Shown: positions 20,558-32,249 of the stretch, piece after piece
Position numbering within the stretch: position 1 is the stretch's first letter
How the letters are laid out: the number at the start of each line of letters is the position of its first letter
Source: Gonapodya prolifera JEL478
Lineage: Eukaryota; Monoblepharomycota; Monoblepharidomycetes; Monoblepharidales; Gonapodyaceae
Assembly (NCBI GenBank): GCA_001574975.1
Contig: KQ965773.1
Span: 109,542-173,541 of the forward strand
Direction of reading: 5' to 3'
DNA length: 64,000 nucleotides
Notes under the pieces: model-generated
What the model was told of the DNA's origin: nothing
Database searches by the model: none
What the model saw: the letters and a program-made list of their open reading frames with translations, nothing else
Program-made: the position numbers and the translations under genes

Positions 20558-21906
20558 ATGGGTGCATCGTCAAGCAAAGCGATCGTTCCATCGGACGCAG
20601 TCGTCGTCATCACGGTACTCTCACTCTCACCCTGGCCTGTATCCCCAACGTACACTCACTAAATGCGTCATTTCCAGGGCTGCGACTCAGGATTCGGACG
20701 CATGCTAGCACTTCAACTCGCAGGCAAGGGCTTACAAGTCCTCGCTGGATGCTTGACCTCCGCAGGACAAGCGGGCCTCAAGGACGACATCACGACGCGA
20801 GGAATCTCCGAAAAGAGCTTGCGTACGTTTTCACTCGACGTCACGAGTGAGGTGGACGCGAAGAAGTGTGCTGAGCTCGTGGAGTCGTTGGGTGGGAAGC
20901 TGTTTGCGCTTGTCAACAATGTGAGTGGTGTAGATGTTGCATTGAGACAATTTACATAACGTAAACCTTCTGTTTACGTTGCAACAGGCTGGTATTGCCG
21001 AGGGAGGACTCGTGGAAGCATGCCCTATCGAAGCATACAAGCGCATCTTTGAAGTGAACACTCTAGGGCCCGTGCGGTACGTCCTTTCCAAACGCCATGG
21101 CGGGGAGGGGAAACCTGCAATCGAATTCGAGGTCCACCATGTCCACCCAAGTTCTCATATTGTGTTTTTCCTCACACTCAGAATGTCACGTCACCTTCTC
21201 CCCCACCTTCGCAACTTCTCCACCGCTCACCTGGACCTCCCCCCGCCGCGCATTATCATGGTATCAAGCCTTGCGGGAATTCTTGCCGGCGGGGGTCTTG
21301 CTGCTTACTGCGCATCGTGGGTACCTACTCCTCCCAGCTCCCTTTTGGTTCGCCAACCAACCACCTCACACCCACACAGCAAAGCCGCCCTCGAATCCAT
21401 CTCCGACACGCTCCGGCGTGAACTCGTGCGTTTCTCCCATCGTGTCTCCGTCTCCATCATCGAACCATCCTACGCCAATACACCCATCGTTACACCCGCC
21501 CATTCGGTGACACCGGAGCAGGCTGTTGAGAAGTTCAAGGCGGGGACCGTACCAGAATTGACGGCCCGCGTCGTGCGCGACTACGGCGGTGAAGCTCGGA
21601 TAAGGTGGAAGAGCCAGAAGGACAAGGAGTTCTCGCGTGAGTTGCTGCTTACACCTTGAGGCCATCCTTACCCTTCACTCCTACACTCCCCACACAGTCC
21701 TACCCGCCCAAACCGTCGTCGACGTCATCGCAGACCACGTTACGCGACCGGACCCTCCCATTCGCACCATGGTTGCCCTACCCAGGGATCGAAGGGGTGT
21801 AGCGTTGCTGCTGCGATTGCCGGACAGGACCGTGGACTGGCTCATTGCTGAACTGCCGGGGAGAGCGGAGGCGGAGGAGTTCCGGAAGGCGGTGGGGGGG
21901 CAGTAA
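20558..21906 (+). CDS. Short-chain dehydrogenase/reductase, SDR9C-like
   Basis: Six exons: 20558-20614, 20678-20920, 20988-21076, 21182-21316, 21380-about 21638, and a last exon to 21906; all junctions GT..AG and in frame. The Rossmann motif spans intron 1: VVVIT then GCDSGFGR (TGxxxGxG). Next come FALVNN|AGI (the NNAG motif, split by intron 2), FEVNTLGPVR, the catalytic MVSSLAG (Ser) and AAYCAS|KAALES, where the Tyr and Lys of YxxxK are split by an intron. LAGCL after the first helix and the C-terminal extension recall retinol/3-hydroxybutyrate dehydrogenase relatives (NAD(P)-dependent oxidation of alcohols, often on ER or mitochondria). The N-terminus MGASSSKAIV fits an N-myristoylation signal (Gly2, Ser6). 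Substrate cannot be read from sequence. Confidence 0.88.
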
Positions 21907-22156
21907 TGGGGTTTGGTGGATGACGGACTTGATGAAAAGTTAATTTGGGCAAACTGAATGTTTGGACGTCACTACTATGTTGTTGTATGGAATTTGGGCA
22001 ATTAAGTTTGAATGCACGTTTTAGTTTCTTGCATTTGGGGCCGTCATCCCCATAACGACCATCTGCAGCTTCTTTTATCACACCACGACTCAAATCACGG
22101 CTACGAGGTATGCCCAAGTATGCGTATTGACCGACAATAAACACACATTACAACAT
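21907..22156. other. Short convergent intergenic region
   Basis: 250 bp between the SDR stop (+) and the threonyl-tRNA synthetase stop (-). Presumed overlapping 3' UTRs; nothing else seen. Confidence 0.4.
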
Positions 22157-24967
22157 CTACAACTCCTGCTTCAAGCTCCTACTCCGCTTCAATTCGAGCA
22201 GCTTTGGCAGCACGTCCACAAACGTCTTCACCTCGCCTTTATTTTTCGTGCCCACATCGTCCCTATTGCGCACATTGACCGACTCGGACCGCTCCTCCTC
22301 CCCGCCGACCACAAAGATGAAGTTCCACTGCCCAATCTCCGCGTTACGGATCTTCTTGTTCAGCGTCACGTCCGACAGGTCCGCTTCGACGTACAACCCG
22401 GCGTCGTGCATCCGCTGGCGGATCGTGTCGGCGTACCCGTTGAAAGCCGACGCCACGGGGATCACGACGACTTGTCGCGGGGACAGCCAGAATGGCCACT
22501 TGCCAGCAAAGTTCTCCGTGAGGATGGCAATCATGCGCTCCACGGAGCCCAAAATGGCACGGTGGATGATGACGGGCCGCTCGAATTGGGCGTTGAGGTC
22601 GTCCGTGCGGTATTCCAGGTTGAAACGGATGGGAAGTTGGAAGTCGAGCTACCGAGAAAAGTGACAACGGTGAGCAGAATGTGTGCGTGGGTCATCCAAA
22701 GAGACGAAAGCGTACCTGAAGCGTCGCGCACTGGTGCTTCCGTCTCAGCGCGTCCATGATCGTGATATCGATTTTGGGTCCGTAGAAGGCTCCGTCACCT
22801 GGATTCAACTCCCACTTCTCGCCAAACTTGTTCAAGGCCGCCTCGAGCCGCTTTTCGGCTTCGTCCCAAACAGATAACTCGCCGAGGTATTTCTCAGGTC
22901 GTGTGGAGAGCTTCAGCTGGAATGTGAACCCGAACAGACCATAGACAGCTCGGAGGAACTCAAGTCCGCCCTGAATTTCTTCCTCGACCTGATCATCGCA
23001 CACAGTTACATCCAGACCTACGCATAAATGAAACAATATCCCACTCACTTGCTGCGGCCGACAAAAGATGTGAGCGTCGTCCTGTTGGAATCGTCGCACA
23101 CGTGTAAGACCCGTGAGAGCGCCAGAATATTCGTTCCGGTGGAGGACCCCAAAGTCCGCCATGCGGATAGGAAGCTCTCGGTATGACCGATCGCGGTGGC
23201 CGAACATGAGACAGTGGCCGGGGCAGTTCATGGGTTTCAATCCAAAGGCCTCCTTCTCGATGTCGAAGGTGAACATGTCTTCCTGTGTATCATTGCAGGG
23301 ACGACGTCAACAACCTGAAGTGTCTTTTGAAAACACGAGAAGGACGTTCGCTCACTTTGTAGTTCTGCCAGTGCCCACTTTGGATCCAGAGCTTCGAGTT
23401 GTAAAGGTTTGGTGTCACTACCTCCGAGAAGCCTCTCTTGTGGTACTCAGACTAGCAAAATGTTCGCTCAAGCTCAGCGCGAACATTAAAGCACAGAGGC
23501 AAAACAACTACGTACCCGTATCAGGTCGATCAGGGCATTGTAGATTCTAGCGCCGTGGGGAAGGAAGAAGCAGCTTCCAGGAGACAGCTCGTGGAAGAAG
23601 AAGAGCTCTTGGTCCTGCACCCCTGTCGTAAACACGTGGCCTGGCTTGGGTCATTCAAGGCGCCATCACGCACCCGCCCAATTTTTCGGTGGTCCCTCTT
23701 TTCAGCCTCCTCGAGGAACTTCTTGTAGTCTTTCAGTTGCTTTGTGTCAGGAAACGAGATCCCGTACACTCGTTGCAGCGAATCATTTTTTGAGTTCCCG
23801 AGCCAGTAGGACGCTGAGTTCTTCACGAAGGCACCCATCAGTCCAGACATTTCTTTTGCTCTCTGAAGCTGCATACCTTTGTGACCATGAATGCCTTGAT
23901 TCGGTTCGTGTTGGGCACATGTGGACCGTAGCACAAGTCAATGAGAGGTCCACAGCGATACACCGTTGATCCCTCGGCTGGCACTTTGTCGTTGATGAGG
24001 TGAACCTTGTACGGGTTGTGTCGGAACATTTCTAGAAGGCGTTCTTTACTCAAGAACAACCGTTCAAAAGGTTGCTTCTCCTTGACTGCCTTCTCGGCAA
24101 GTTTCTCAAGTTCGGTGAAGTCTGCTTTTGACACAGCCCTGGAGCAAAGGCGTCTTTACGTTCCAAATGTGCCATTATCAACGCGACTGGAGGAGCTCAC
24201 CGGTCCTTCATTCCCATCTCGTAGTAGAACCCCTCTTCGATGGGAGGCCCAATGCAGAGGTGGCAGCCGTACTTCAATTCACATGCCTCCCCAAGCACGT
24301 GGGCAGAGGAGTGCCAGAAGACCATACGTCCTGGAGATTAACAAGGCACACTTTTATCGGACAACTTTATCAAAGCACGAGAGGTGGTGACTCCTGACCT
24401 TCCTCATGGTCGAAATCGAGGAGCTCGAGTTTCGCATCCCCTTCAAACGGTCGCAGGAGGTCCCAGAGAGTGCCATCGACCTTGGCAATAACAACACGCT
24501 CTGACAAAGATTTACTGAGCGTCTTGGCGATCTCGAATGGTGTGGTTTCCCAAGCTGTTCCGTCCATCTGCCGTCCGTCGGGCAGAGTAACTTTGATTGG
24601 CGATCGCGGTTTTTCTGTTCGGATGGAAAAAGGTGGTGGAAAATACGATGCCCGCGAGACCGTAGAGTTTTGAGGGGGGCTGCATGGGGCTTCACGACAA
24701 TTTGGAATACTCACTCTGAACCTCCTCGTCGAACTCCTTCTTCCACTCATCAAACAGCTTAACCCGATGCTCAATGTACACTGCCCTCTAAATAAACACG
24801 ATGGCGATGCCATATGAAGCGGATTCGAGCCCAATGCTTGTGAGAAACGATTCGTCGACTTTCTTCTCCATGTCACCTCTCACCTCTGCGATCGATTGAT
24901 TTTCAGCGACTTTCACCTCCGCTGCCACCGGTCCAGCCTTCGCCTCCTCTGGTCCTTGGCCAGCCAT
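22157..24967 (-). CDS. THS1: Threonyl-tRNA synthetase, cytosolic-type
   Basis: Charges tRNA-Thr with threonine. ATG at 24967 ([12 protein letters not shown]), a hydrophilic N-terminal extension, then several exons on the minus strand to a stop at 22157. Domains in order: TGS ([20 protein letters not shown]), the second additional/editing domain with [16 protein letters not shown], the class II core with [16 protein letters not shown] (zinc-ligand Cys and motif 2 region) and [13 protein letters not shown], and the anticodon-binding domain with [30 protein letters not shown] and VVGGEEE. It ends [10 protein letters not shown]. No mitochondrial presequence is evident, so the cytosolic enzyme is likely, though one gene may serve both compartments. 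The ORF pieces are joined by short introns near 22650, 23030, 23300, 23480, 23640 and others. Gene order: convergent with the SDR, same strand as HID1. Confidence 0.93.
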
Positions 24968-25099
24968 TGGATGGAATGGAATATAATCGTGGTTGTAAAG
25001 TTTCGGAGGATTTGGGGCACGGCAGCTCTTGCTACATGCCTCGCATTGTAAAGCACATAATTGCCGCCTGTATCACTCATACAAAATTACAATAGCTTT
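24968..25099. other. Short intergenic region
   Basis: 132 bp between the HID1 stop and the threonyl-tRNA synthetase start, both on the minus strand. Very compact; it must hold the synthetase promoter unless this overlaps the HID1 3' UTR. Confidence 0.4.
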
Positions 25100-28000
25100 T
25101 CATCTATCTCGTACCTCAAAAAGTTGTACACGAGTTCCATTCCAGGGGTTTGGCCACCTCTTTCCTCCACCTCCGGCAGCAACAGTCCCACTTAACTCCC
25201 CGGCTCGCGCACTGGGCGCTTTTCCCGTCGGAACCGTTCCCTCACCACCGGACTTCGCATAGATAAGAGCCCACACGTACGAAGCGAACCAAACGCGGAC
25301 GCCTCCAAGAAAGAGTGTTAAATCAGTGAATAATGAGAATCAGTTATCCCTTACCAGCACCAAAATCGAAGGGCCGTTTCGGGGGCTCGTTCTAAGAACG
25401 AAGCTTTTATTTTCAAGAAACCCACTTTTCACAGCCACTGGATCACACTCACCGCAGGTGGCAAGACTCCTTCCACATCAGCACCTTGTATGGTTGCCAA
25501 GACTTCAGGCCAATGTTGTCCTGCATCGTGACCAGTCACTTGTTCTATTTGTGGTTGGAGATGTCCGTGAAGCACAACAAGGGTGGAAGTTGGCAAAGAA
25601 TGATGCCAGGAATGCCACTATCACGAAAAGCCAAATTAGAGTTGCATAAGCGGCCAGAGTACAATGCACTGACCCAAGCTTCTGTTGGCCTCCACTTGTC
25701 ATCTCTTGCTTCCCAAGGATCCACCTCCGTGTCATAATATCCATTTGCATCATCGTTGGCGTCTTTGGCGCGAAGAATGTGAGCTCGTTTCTGTACAGAA
25801 TCCATAGCTGCGTCGAATGTTTGAACTCTGAGCTGGTCGATTACACGTTGATTGTGGCAGAGCGAGTAGATGACATTGAGATTCTCTGCATGCTCCATTA
25901 GCAAACTATGACGAAAGGTACCACAAGGTAACAGTGGGATAAACACCTTGATACTTCTTTCGTACAACCGTCTCCAACGCTTCGAGCATCCACGCACAAG
26001 CGCGCCAGTTCAGTGATCCACCCAGCAAAACCGTTGGTTCAGACAGTCTTGCAAGTGCCTGCATGAGCTTCTCCGCAGCAATAACCCCAACATTGACGAG
26101 GTGCGGTGAAAGGTTCACAACGGAGAGGATAAGATGCTCACTGATGGAAGGGATTATGAGCGACTTATACCGTCGTTGGAATAGCTGCACTTACAGCATA
26201 GGGTCCAGATTCCGCGAACGAACGGGCGAGGTCTGAAAAGGGGCTACTAAGCTTGAAACCCTGTAAAATACTGGAGGGAACCCACCAGAATCATGTACGA
26301 TACTGTCTACAGGCAATTTTTAGGGGTGACATCTCCAATTTGGGTACCACCAAAAAGCTTACCAGGACCAGAGAGTCAGACAAGCTTGCTGGCAGAACAC
26401 CACTCGTGCCTCCAATTTTAGGAAGTCTCCCTGGGGCAGGAACGCTCATTTGTTCTCCCATTCCATCTTCTCCCGACAAAACATGAGTCAGAAAGCAACA
26501 AGTCCGAGCAAGACCGAGTCTCCTGGCGTCATCCTTTGACTCGATGAGAAGATAGAGTACAGAATGAAGGAACTGCGGTAATAGTTCGTGTTGCACCACG
26601 TGTTGAAGGAAGCGTGGATTGCAGTCTGCAAGGGTCCAAAATAATAGCAGGAGATCTTCACATAGGTTGACACGTCGAGCAGAGCCTGGCAGCAGTGTTC
26701 CCGAAGCCTACGAAGGCGTCGTATCATATTGATGAAGGGGTGTGGTAACTTCACCAGAATTGCTCACTTCCACATATCTTCCTAAGAGTCTCACTATTCC
26801 ACCGAACAGTAAATCGAAATCCTTAGCTCTGTGAAGCTTTCCGAGATAGAATCTGAACGAGTTCAGCGAAGACCCGGGGACAGTTGGGGCCGGGACGGTT
26901 GTGTTTTCTTTTCCTTCATCTGTATCCTTAGCTTTTCCCTTACCCTTCACATCGACGGGCGATGGTTCCTTGGGCTCAACCGGGGGTCCATTGGTGCCAC
27001 TGACTCCTGAAATGCTGTTTAGCCCGACACGATAGCGAAAGGCGTGAGTCACGGTTTCTCACCCTCTGCTGCGAATGCAACAATGGCTCGCGCACAAACG
27101 CCCGCTAAATGGTCCCCTTCCTCATCGTGAAAAACAAGATGGTCGTACGGAAGCAGCCAATTACCAGCTGGGGACGAAACCACTGAGTTCATAAGGCTGC
27201 ACATAAGAGATAGAACGACACGTTTGTCAAGCAAAGGTCCGAGTGGGCGAGACAAGAGTGGGGCCAAGCTCGGAGACACAGTTGATTGAAGTAACACTGC
27301 CAAGAGGTCCTGTCAATCGCTTTATGACGTTTTGTAGTGGGAGACTTACTAGGGTTTCTGCACATCAACCTTGACCCAATCACCGTCAGAAACATAATGA
27401 CTTCACTTCGCCAAGACTCAAACCCTTTGCCACTGGGCGCATGGTCCGCACCGACGCCAGGCGCCCAGATAACCAAGCGGAAATTGGCATGCCCTTTGCC
27501 CTCGTCGTGTTCCTCAACGGGGAATGCAAGTCCCTCCACAAAGCAGCAATGAACTGCCGCGCACACAATCTGGTCCGCAAGAGCAAAACGTCGATGTTCT
27601 GTTGGTGGTGGCGAAGGGCCTGGTGCTGGTGAATGTCGCGCCTTTGAAATGGACGATGTCGATGTTGTGCGCAAAGTGCTGGATTGAGGCGGGGGTAGAG
27701 CTGCCTCATCAACATCCTGTGGGGGAGCTCCAGACGTTTCAGAATTTCCCGGAGGTCCCTCGGGCTCCTTTTTTTCAGGTGGCGTTGGTTCCTCAACTGG
27801 TCCTGCCCCAGTTGAGTTCATACTCTGTTCAGAGTTGCTGGCGACAACCTGTTTCTCCACAATCGTGTCCTCTATTGTCCAGAGTATTCTTTTCTCCACT
27901 TCAGCATTTTCTTCCTCGTAGATTACGGGAAGAACGCGTGTCAAGATCCTGATGCAGTTGAGAATCTGGAGGATTTCGTTTCGAGTCAGGCGGGGATGGC

Positions 28001-28423
28001 TGGGCCGGAGAAGGTGAAGAAGGCGCCGTACGACCTGTTGTCACGAGCATAATTTTACATTTCATTTCGTGATTAAAGTATCCAATCCTCAGACAGGCTC
28101 GTTGTCTGCACCCAATGGTCCACATACCTTCCTACACAGGGTTTCCACATTCTCTGGATTCTCAGAAATGATTCTTCGTACATCTGCGACTGAGACAGCG
28201 TTGAAAACGTCTTCAGCTGACTCGGGATGGTGCCAAAAGCGAGACCAGAACGGGTCAGATGGATCAATGTTCTGAAGACCACGTTCCATTGGAATTGCGG
28301 GATCTTGTGAGGTTCAGACGGCAAAAATGGCATCATCGAAATGCCCGATTGACGTACCTTCTCATCATAAAGGCGGACAACTGCCTTTCGAAAAGCCAAC
28401 AGCTTGGACTCTCCTGCCCCCAT
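25100..28423 (-). CDS. HID1: HID1 family protein (Golgi trafficking)
   Basis: ATG at 28423 gives MGAGESKLLAFRKAVVRLYD, with Gly2 suited to N-myristoylation as known for HID1. The next exon has the family signature DPFWSRFWHHPESAEDVF and DVRRIISENPENVETLC. Later exons carry IYEEENAEVEKRILW, EGLAFPVEEHDEGK, GNWLLPYDHLVFHDEEGD, SSLNSFRFYLGKLHRAKDFD, FLHSVLYLLIESKDDARRLG, NLSPHLVNVGVIAAEKLM, and near the end WHHSLPTSTLVVLHG. The C-terminus is WFASYVWALIYAKSG and WPNPWNGTRVQLFEV, stop at 25100. These match HID1/Hid-1 from N- to C-terminus. HID1 is a peripheral Golgi protein needed for sorting of secretory cargo. A Pro/Ser/Thr/Glu-rich insertion (about 27630-27850) interrupts the middle. About a dozen short introns; the first splice junction (near 28355) is uncertain. 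Confidence 0.87.
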
Positions 28424-28793
28424 TGTGAACGGTGGACCACGATCCGCCTCTAGGATTCGATGTCTCTTCGAGGACTGTTACTGGAGATGCCAACGAGAGC
28501 AGAGCTTTCAATGGTTTGATGGGTGGCTAGAGGACAATGAAAGCACTCAAGAATCGTTCACCCACAGAACGAACTGCTGGCACAGAGGAATGCCCCACTG
28601 GATCATTTTCATCCACAAAGCATTTATTTACAAGTTCTCTAAAGAGAAAGATCAACAGATTCTACCCTCTAGTGTTGCTAATCGAGATGTCGTCACAAGA
28701 CCGGAGGCGCCAATCAGCCTCACTTGACCTCAAGTTACTATCAAGGCCTCCCGGTTCCTTTTCCAGCCTTCCTAAATAGTACCGAGGTGTCAT
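28424..28793. other. Intergenic region
   Basis: 370 bp upstream of HID1 and downstream of the CMC2-like gene, both on the minus strand. Open frames exist on the plus strand but show no recognisable motif. Presumed HID1 promoter and CMC2 3' UTR. Confidence 0.4.
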
Positions 28794-29292
28794 TTATTGG
28801 GATTTAGCGCTTCCGTCACGCAAAAACCCAAGTTCATCCATAAGCTTTCCGTACCGCTCCGACCGTTCTTTGGAATTCTTTCGAGATTCCCGCTTCCGTT
28901 TGATATACTTAATTGTGGGAGGGGAGGGGGGGCGGGGGATTGCTTAGATTTCGGATGATACGATATGCACCAAGGTCGCATACCTCTTTCTTCATACATC
29001 GCAGCAGTGCTTGTTCTTGGTCATGACACTATCGGAAGAGAAAAGCATGGAGGTTGGTGAATGCCGCACGCAAGCACGCGTGGAACGTGGTTTTGTCGTA
29101 TCGATGAAGAGAGCACCATCATTTCTCGCCTTTCTGCAGAGCGTCGCCATCACAAACGTTACTAACCCTGTCGAGCAGTTTGGCCATGTAGACGCTCTTG
29201 ATGCAGTTGCTCAACTCCTTGTACAACTCGTTGCACTCTGTGGAAGTTGCCTTAGAAAACGGTTCTACCCTGCCATCCCCAGAGCGATTCAT
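28794..29292 (-). CDS. CMC2: Twin CX9C mitochondrial protein, CMC2-like
   Basis: Three small exons, all phase 0: 29292-29167 (42 codons), 29028-28984 (15 codons), 28907-28794 (37 codons plus stop); introns GTTAGT..ATAG and GTATGC..TTAAG. The 94-residue product has two CX9C helices, C20-NELYKELSN-C30 and C43-HDQEQALLR-C53, 12 residues apart. A basic helix follows, starting MKKEYIKRKRESRKNS. This spacing and the EY-x-x-R helix after the second pair fit CMC2, an intermembrane-space protein imported by MIA40 and needed for cytochrome c oxidase assembly. Start MNRSGDGRVEPF chosen as the only ATG in frame. It is divergent from the HDDC2-like gene (165 bp between starts). Other twin-CX9C families remain possible. 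Confidence 0.75.
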
Positions 29293-29457
29293 AAACAGTC
29301 ATTCACCTTCGTAGTGTGGCATCGCAATCACGCCGTTCTATCGTCCTCTTCCGTTGAGATCCCACGTCACAATTGCTGAGGAGGTTTGACCAAAGCCGCT
29401 GCTCAAAGAGTGAAGAAGACGATGATTGTACGCGAGTATACGTAAATCGGCTGTGCG
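29293..29457. promoter_or_regulatory. Shared divergent promoter, CMC2-like / HDDC2-like
   Basis: Only 165 bp separate the two start codons on opposite strands, so both promoters must lie in or overlap this interval (inference from spacing). No specific factor site was identified. Confidence 0.4.
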
Positions 29458-30468
29458 ATGCCACCTTCTCCTTCCGCTGCGGGACTTCTTTACTTTCTAA
29501 ATACCATACAGAGTCTGAAGATCACGAAACGGACTGGTAAGTGGAATCAGTTGTCCATTCAGGTGGTGCTCTTCACCGCAAGTAACAGGATGGGTGAACC
29601 ATAATGTGCCCAATCCGGAGTCTATTGCCGACCACATGCATAGAATGTCGGTCATGGCACTTGTTGTTGGCGATACTGGATTGAACAGAGACAAGTGAGA
29701 TAAGAGCTATTGCGCTGTTGAGCAAGATGTTTCATACCTTCATCTATCAGATGCGTGAAGATGGCTCTTGTACATGACATCGGAGAGGCTATTGTGGTGT
29801 GTTGTACATGACCTTCCTCGCCCAGTGTATCTGTGTCTCGAGACACGACTTCTGCTTTTGTCGACTCCTAGGGAGATATCACACCGCACGACGGAGTTTC
29901 GGATACTGATAAACATGCGTGCGAACTTGTAAGAAGATCACTCTGACAACTATGGACCAGTCCATATTCATATTGTTCAACGTGTCCCGACAGCCTACCA
30001 GCATTTCAGAACCCTCCTAGGCGACACCCCTGAAGCGAAGGAGATGCACGATCTTTGGCTTGAGTATGACGCAGGAGAGACAGCAGAAGCGAAGTTAGTC
30101 AAAGACCTGGACAAGTTGGAGGTTCGTTTCGTGCAACACTTTGTGGATTGGTGATTCACGCGATTTCTAATTCCATGCCATGACACTGCTGGCTCAAATG
30201 TCTGCGATACTTCAAACACTTTCGACTCAAAGATGATTGTCCAGGCATTGGAATACGAGCGAGGTAATCAGTGGCCGTTGACTGCTCCACATGTGTCAAA
30301 TTTTAACATTTTTTTTCAGCGTATTGTATTTCTCTGGAGCAGTTCCTTACGTCCACGCGAGCGAAATTCCGACATCCAACCGTGAGAGAATGGGCAGAAG
30401 AGTTAGATCGAGAACGCACCCGTTTTTGGGCAGAATCAAAGCCGCAGGATGTCTCGAGCTCATCTTGA
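29458..30468 (+). CDS. HD-domain 5'-deoxynucleotidase, HDDC2-like
   Basis: Seven exons: 29458-29536, 29589-29694, 29751-29796, 29872-29928, 30002-30121, 30233-30263, 30320-30468; every junction is GT..AG and the joined frame gives 195 residues, close to HDDC2/YfbR-type length. Motifs: LKITKRTGWVNHNVPNPESI, ADHMHRMSVMALVV (first metal His), then MALVHDIGEAIVGDITPHDG (the HD dyad and the EAIVGDI helix), DTPEAKEMHDLWLEYD, AEAKLVKDLDKLEMIVQALE (second Asp), STRAKFRHP and EELDRERTRFWAE. Known: these enzymes are Co/Mn-dependent phosphatases acting on dNMPs and contribute to nucleotide balance. All catalytic His/Asp positions I can recognise are present. The exon 4/5 junction (CCAG acceptor before HFRTLLGD) is the least certain. 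Confidence 0.85.
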
Positions 30469-31055
30469 TTCGAATTTTCATGTGATGTACATGTGTCTTT
30501 TGCTCCAGAAGCGCAAAAGCGATTAGAATAGTCTCTTGTGGCGAATGGTTGGGTATTATCCGAGTTTGCTGATTGATCAGAAAAACGCATTATCCTTTCT
30601 GTAAAAGCACCAACTGTTATCACAAAACTCAAATTATTGGACTTCTCTCGCATTCTCTCCTTTTCCCCGCTTTCGCCCAGTTCCTGATGCACACTTGCGC
30701 GGCGTGGGTCAAATTGCTCTGGTCGGAGTGCGAGGTTTCCAGTGGACCAGCTTTTATTGTCGTTTCTTTGCTGGAATATGGTGATGTGGACGGTGAGACC
30801 ATGACGCCGATCAAGGCTCCGGCCAGTCTTCGCAAACCCTTTCCCAAGCCAGCAACTGCATATGCAACTATCGCAAGCGTATACTCCTGCTCGACACCCT
30901 GTGGCATCAGGTATTTTTTGCTCTCGTCGGGGCAAAAATGCTCCGGGTGCATAATGAATGTGTTGTGTACCTGATGACTGTGCGAACCTGAAACTGGTGT
31001 ACTTAAAGTTCATCGTCCACATCATCGTCTCGTCTGAGCAAAATCTGGTGAAAAG
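30469..31055. other. Intergenic region with weak minus-strand frame
   Basis: A minus-strand frame at 30629-30952 begins with ATG and includes a Gly/Ala-rich hydrophobic helix (LAIVAYAVAGLGKG) and many Ser/Thr, but I recognise no family and see no splice support. A longer antisense frame (30303-31025) covers HDDC2 exon 7 and is a shadow. The last ~70 bp is the promoter conserved with the 10293 copy. The rest is unassigned. Confidence 0.3.
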
Positions 31056-31481
31056 ATGCGGCTTCTCATATTCATAATCGTATTCTTCCTTGCTGGCCTT
31101 GTTGGTGCCGCTTTAATCGACGAGCGCAAAGTTGGCTGCAGTTCGGAGACTGATGGATGCAAACACGGGGTAAGTGATTCTCTAATGTTCAACGCCCTCA
31201 CTGTTCTGTCAACGCACACAAATGCGAAATAGGAATGCATAGCAGGGGATACGCCTGATAAAGACGTGTGTCGAATTGCAGGCAGGGGAACCATTGACTT
31301 CCCTTGCGGATCGGGCAATGTGAGCTTTGACCCATTGTCTTGCTCGTGTTGAGAAGAGCCTTTATTTAAACCCTCTTTCGTACACCAGTGTGACCGAACC
31401 AAAGGGGGCGTTGGGCTCGATGGTGCCGTTTGTTGGGCTTACGGAGACCACCCTACTCAATGTTATGGAAAAGTGGGGTAG
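31056..31481 (+). CDS. Small secreted cysteine-rich protein, eight Cys
   Basis: Three exons, all phase 0: 31056-31169, 31233-31319, 31389-31481; introns of 63 and 69 bp with GTAAGT and GTGAGC donors. The 97-residue product starts MRLLIFIIVFFLAGLVGA, a clear signal peptide, and leaves about 78 mature residues with Cys at 28, 35, 40, 51, 63, 68, 82 and 92. Eight cysteines could form four disulfides. No known family pattern is recognised. A second copy at 10293 shares promoter, introns and most residues but has a nonsense codon and a deletion. Purifying constraint is suggested because the introns and the Cys codons are the best kept parts between copies. Role could be an apoplastic effector, a defence peptide or a surface protein; sequence alone cannot choose. 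Confidence 0.8.
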
Positions 31482-32249
31482 TAAAGAAATGTGATACCAC
31501 GGTGTGTTAACCGTTACAATAACGCGAGGATTGATGAAACAAAAGGAGAGTGTGTTGATCTCTCCGTGAAATACATGAAAATGTTATTACCAAATTCAAA
31601 ATAGTTATGCGTCTTTCTGAATTTCCAACACTTCCCAATACTCCATGGAGCCCCCAGTGCGAGGCCAGCCAAACGATTGGAAAACCCTATCGGCCTCTCC
31701 GCTGGACCTCGTGTTGTCCGCCGTTGATCCGCACCGGGCTTTTTGGACCGGGAGGACCGCAATTGGTTCCTCATGCGTGACGCGTTTATGTTTGGCAGGG
31801 GTGACTGAAAGGGCGGCTAGCTCGGTCTGGGACGCTGATGAGGTGCTGTGCGACCGGCGTCCACGCGACCTCGAAGCGGCTAACTAGCTCGCCAGGACTC
31901 AACGCACTTATGGACCTATGATAGTGAAGTTCCCCATTCCCTAGACTTGTCGCTTTGAAGTTATGTGCTATTGTGTAGTAAAAATGTTATTAAAGTCATA
32001 ACGTTTTATCTTCACCTCCAATCCGGCAAGTGTGCGTTCCTGTATTGTTATAACAAGCATGAGAATCAAGGTTATGTAATGACTTGAAACGGGAATGCGC
32101 CTGATTTCTTCTTTGAAAGTTGGTCGGCACGGGACGCATTATTCCACAATGTTAGTTGATTGGATGTAGCTTCGAAACATCTTTGAAGTGACTGATGCGG
32201 ACTAGTGGGTGGTGCCGGAGCTGATAACACTATCAACAATTTTACGCCA
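31482..32249. other. Intergenic region
   Basis: About 770 bp before the F-box gene. A frame at 31645-31887 is open but has no motif. AT-rich from 31960 to 32110. No gene supported. Confidence 0.4.

Noticed and set aside
30303-31025. 240-codon minus-strand frame
   Set aside because: Covers HDDC2 exon 7 and the promoter of the cysteine-rich gene; no motifs and no domain-like composition.
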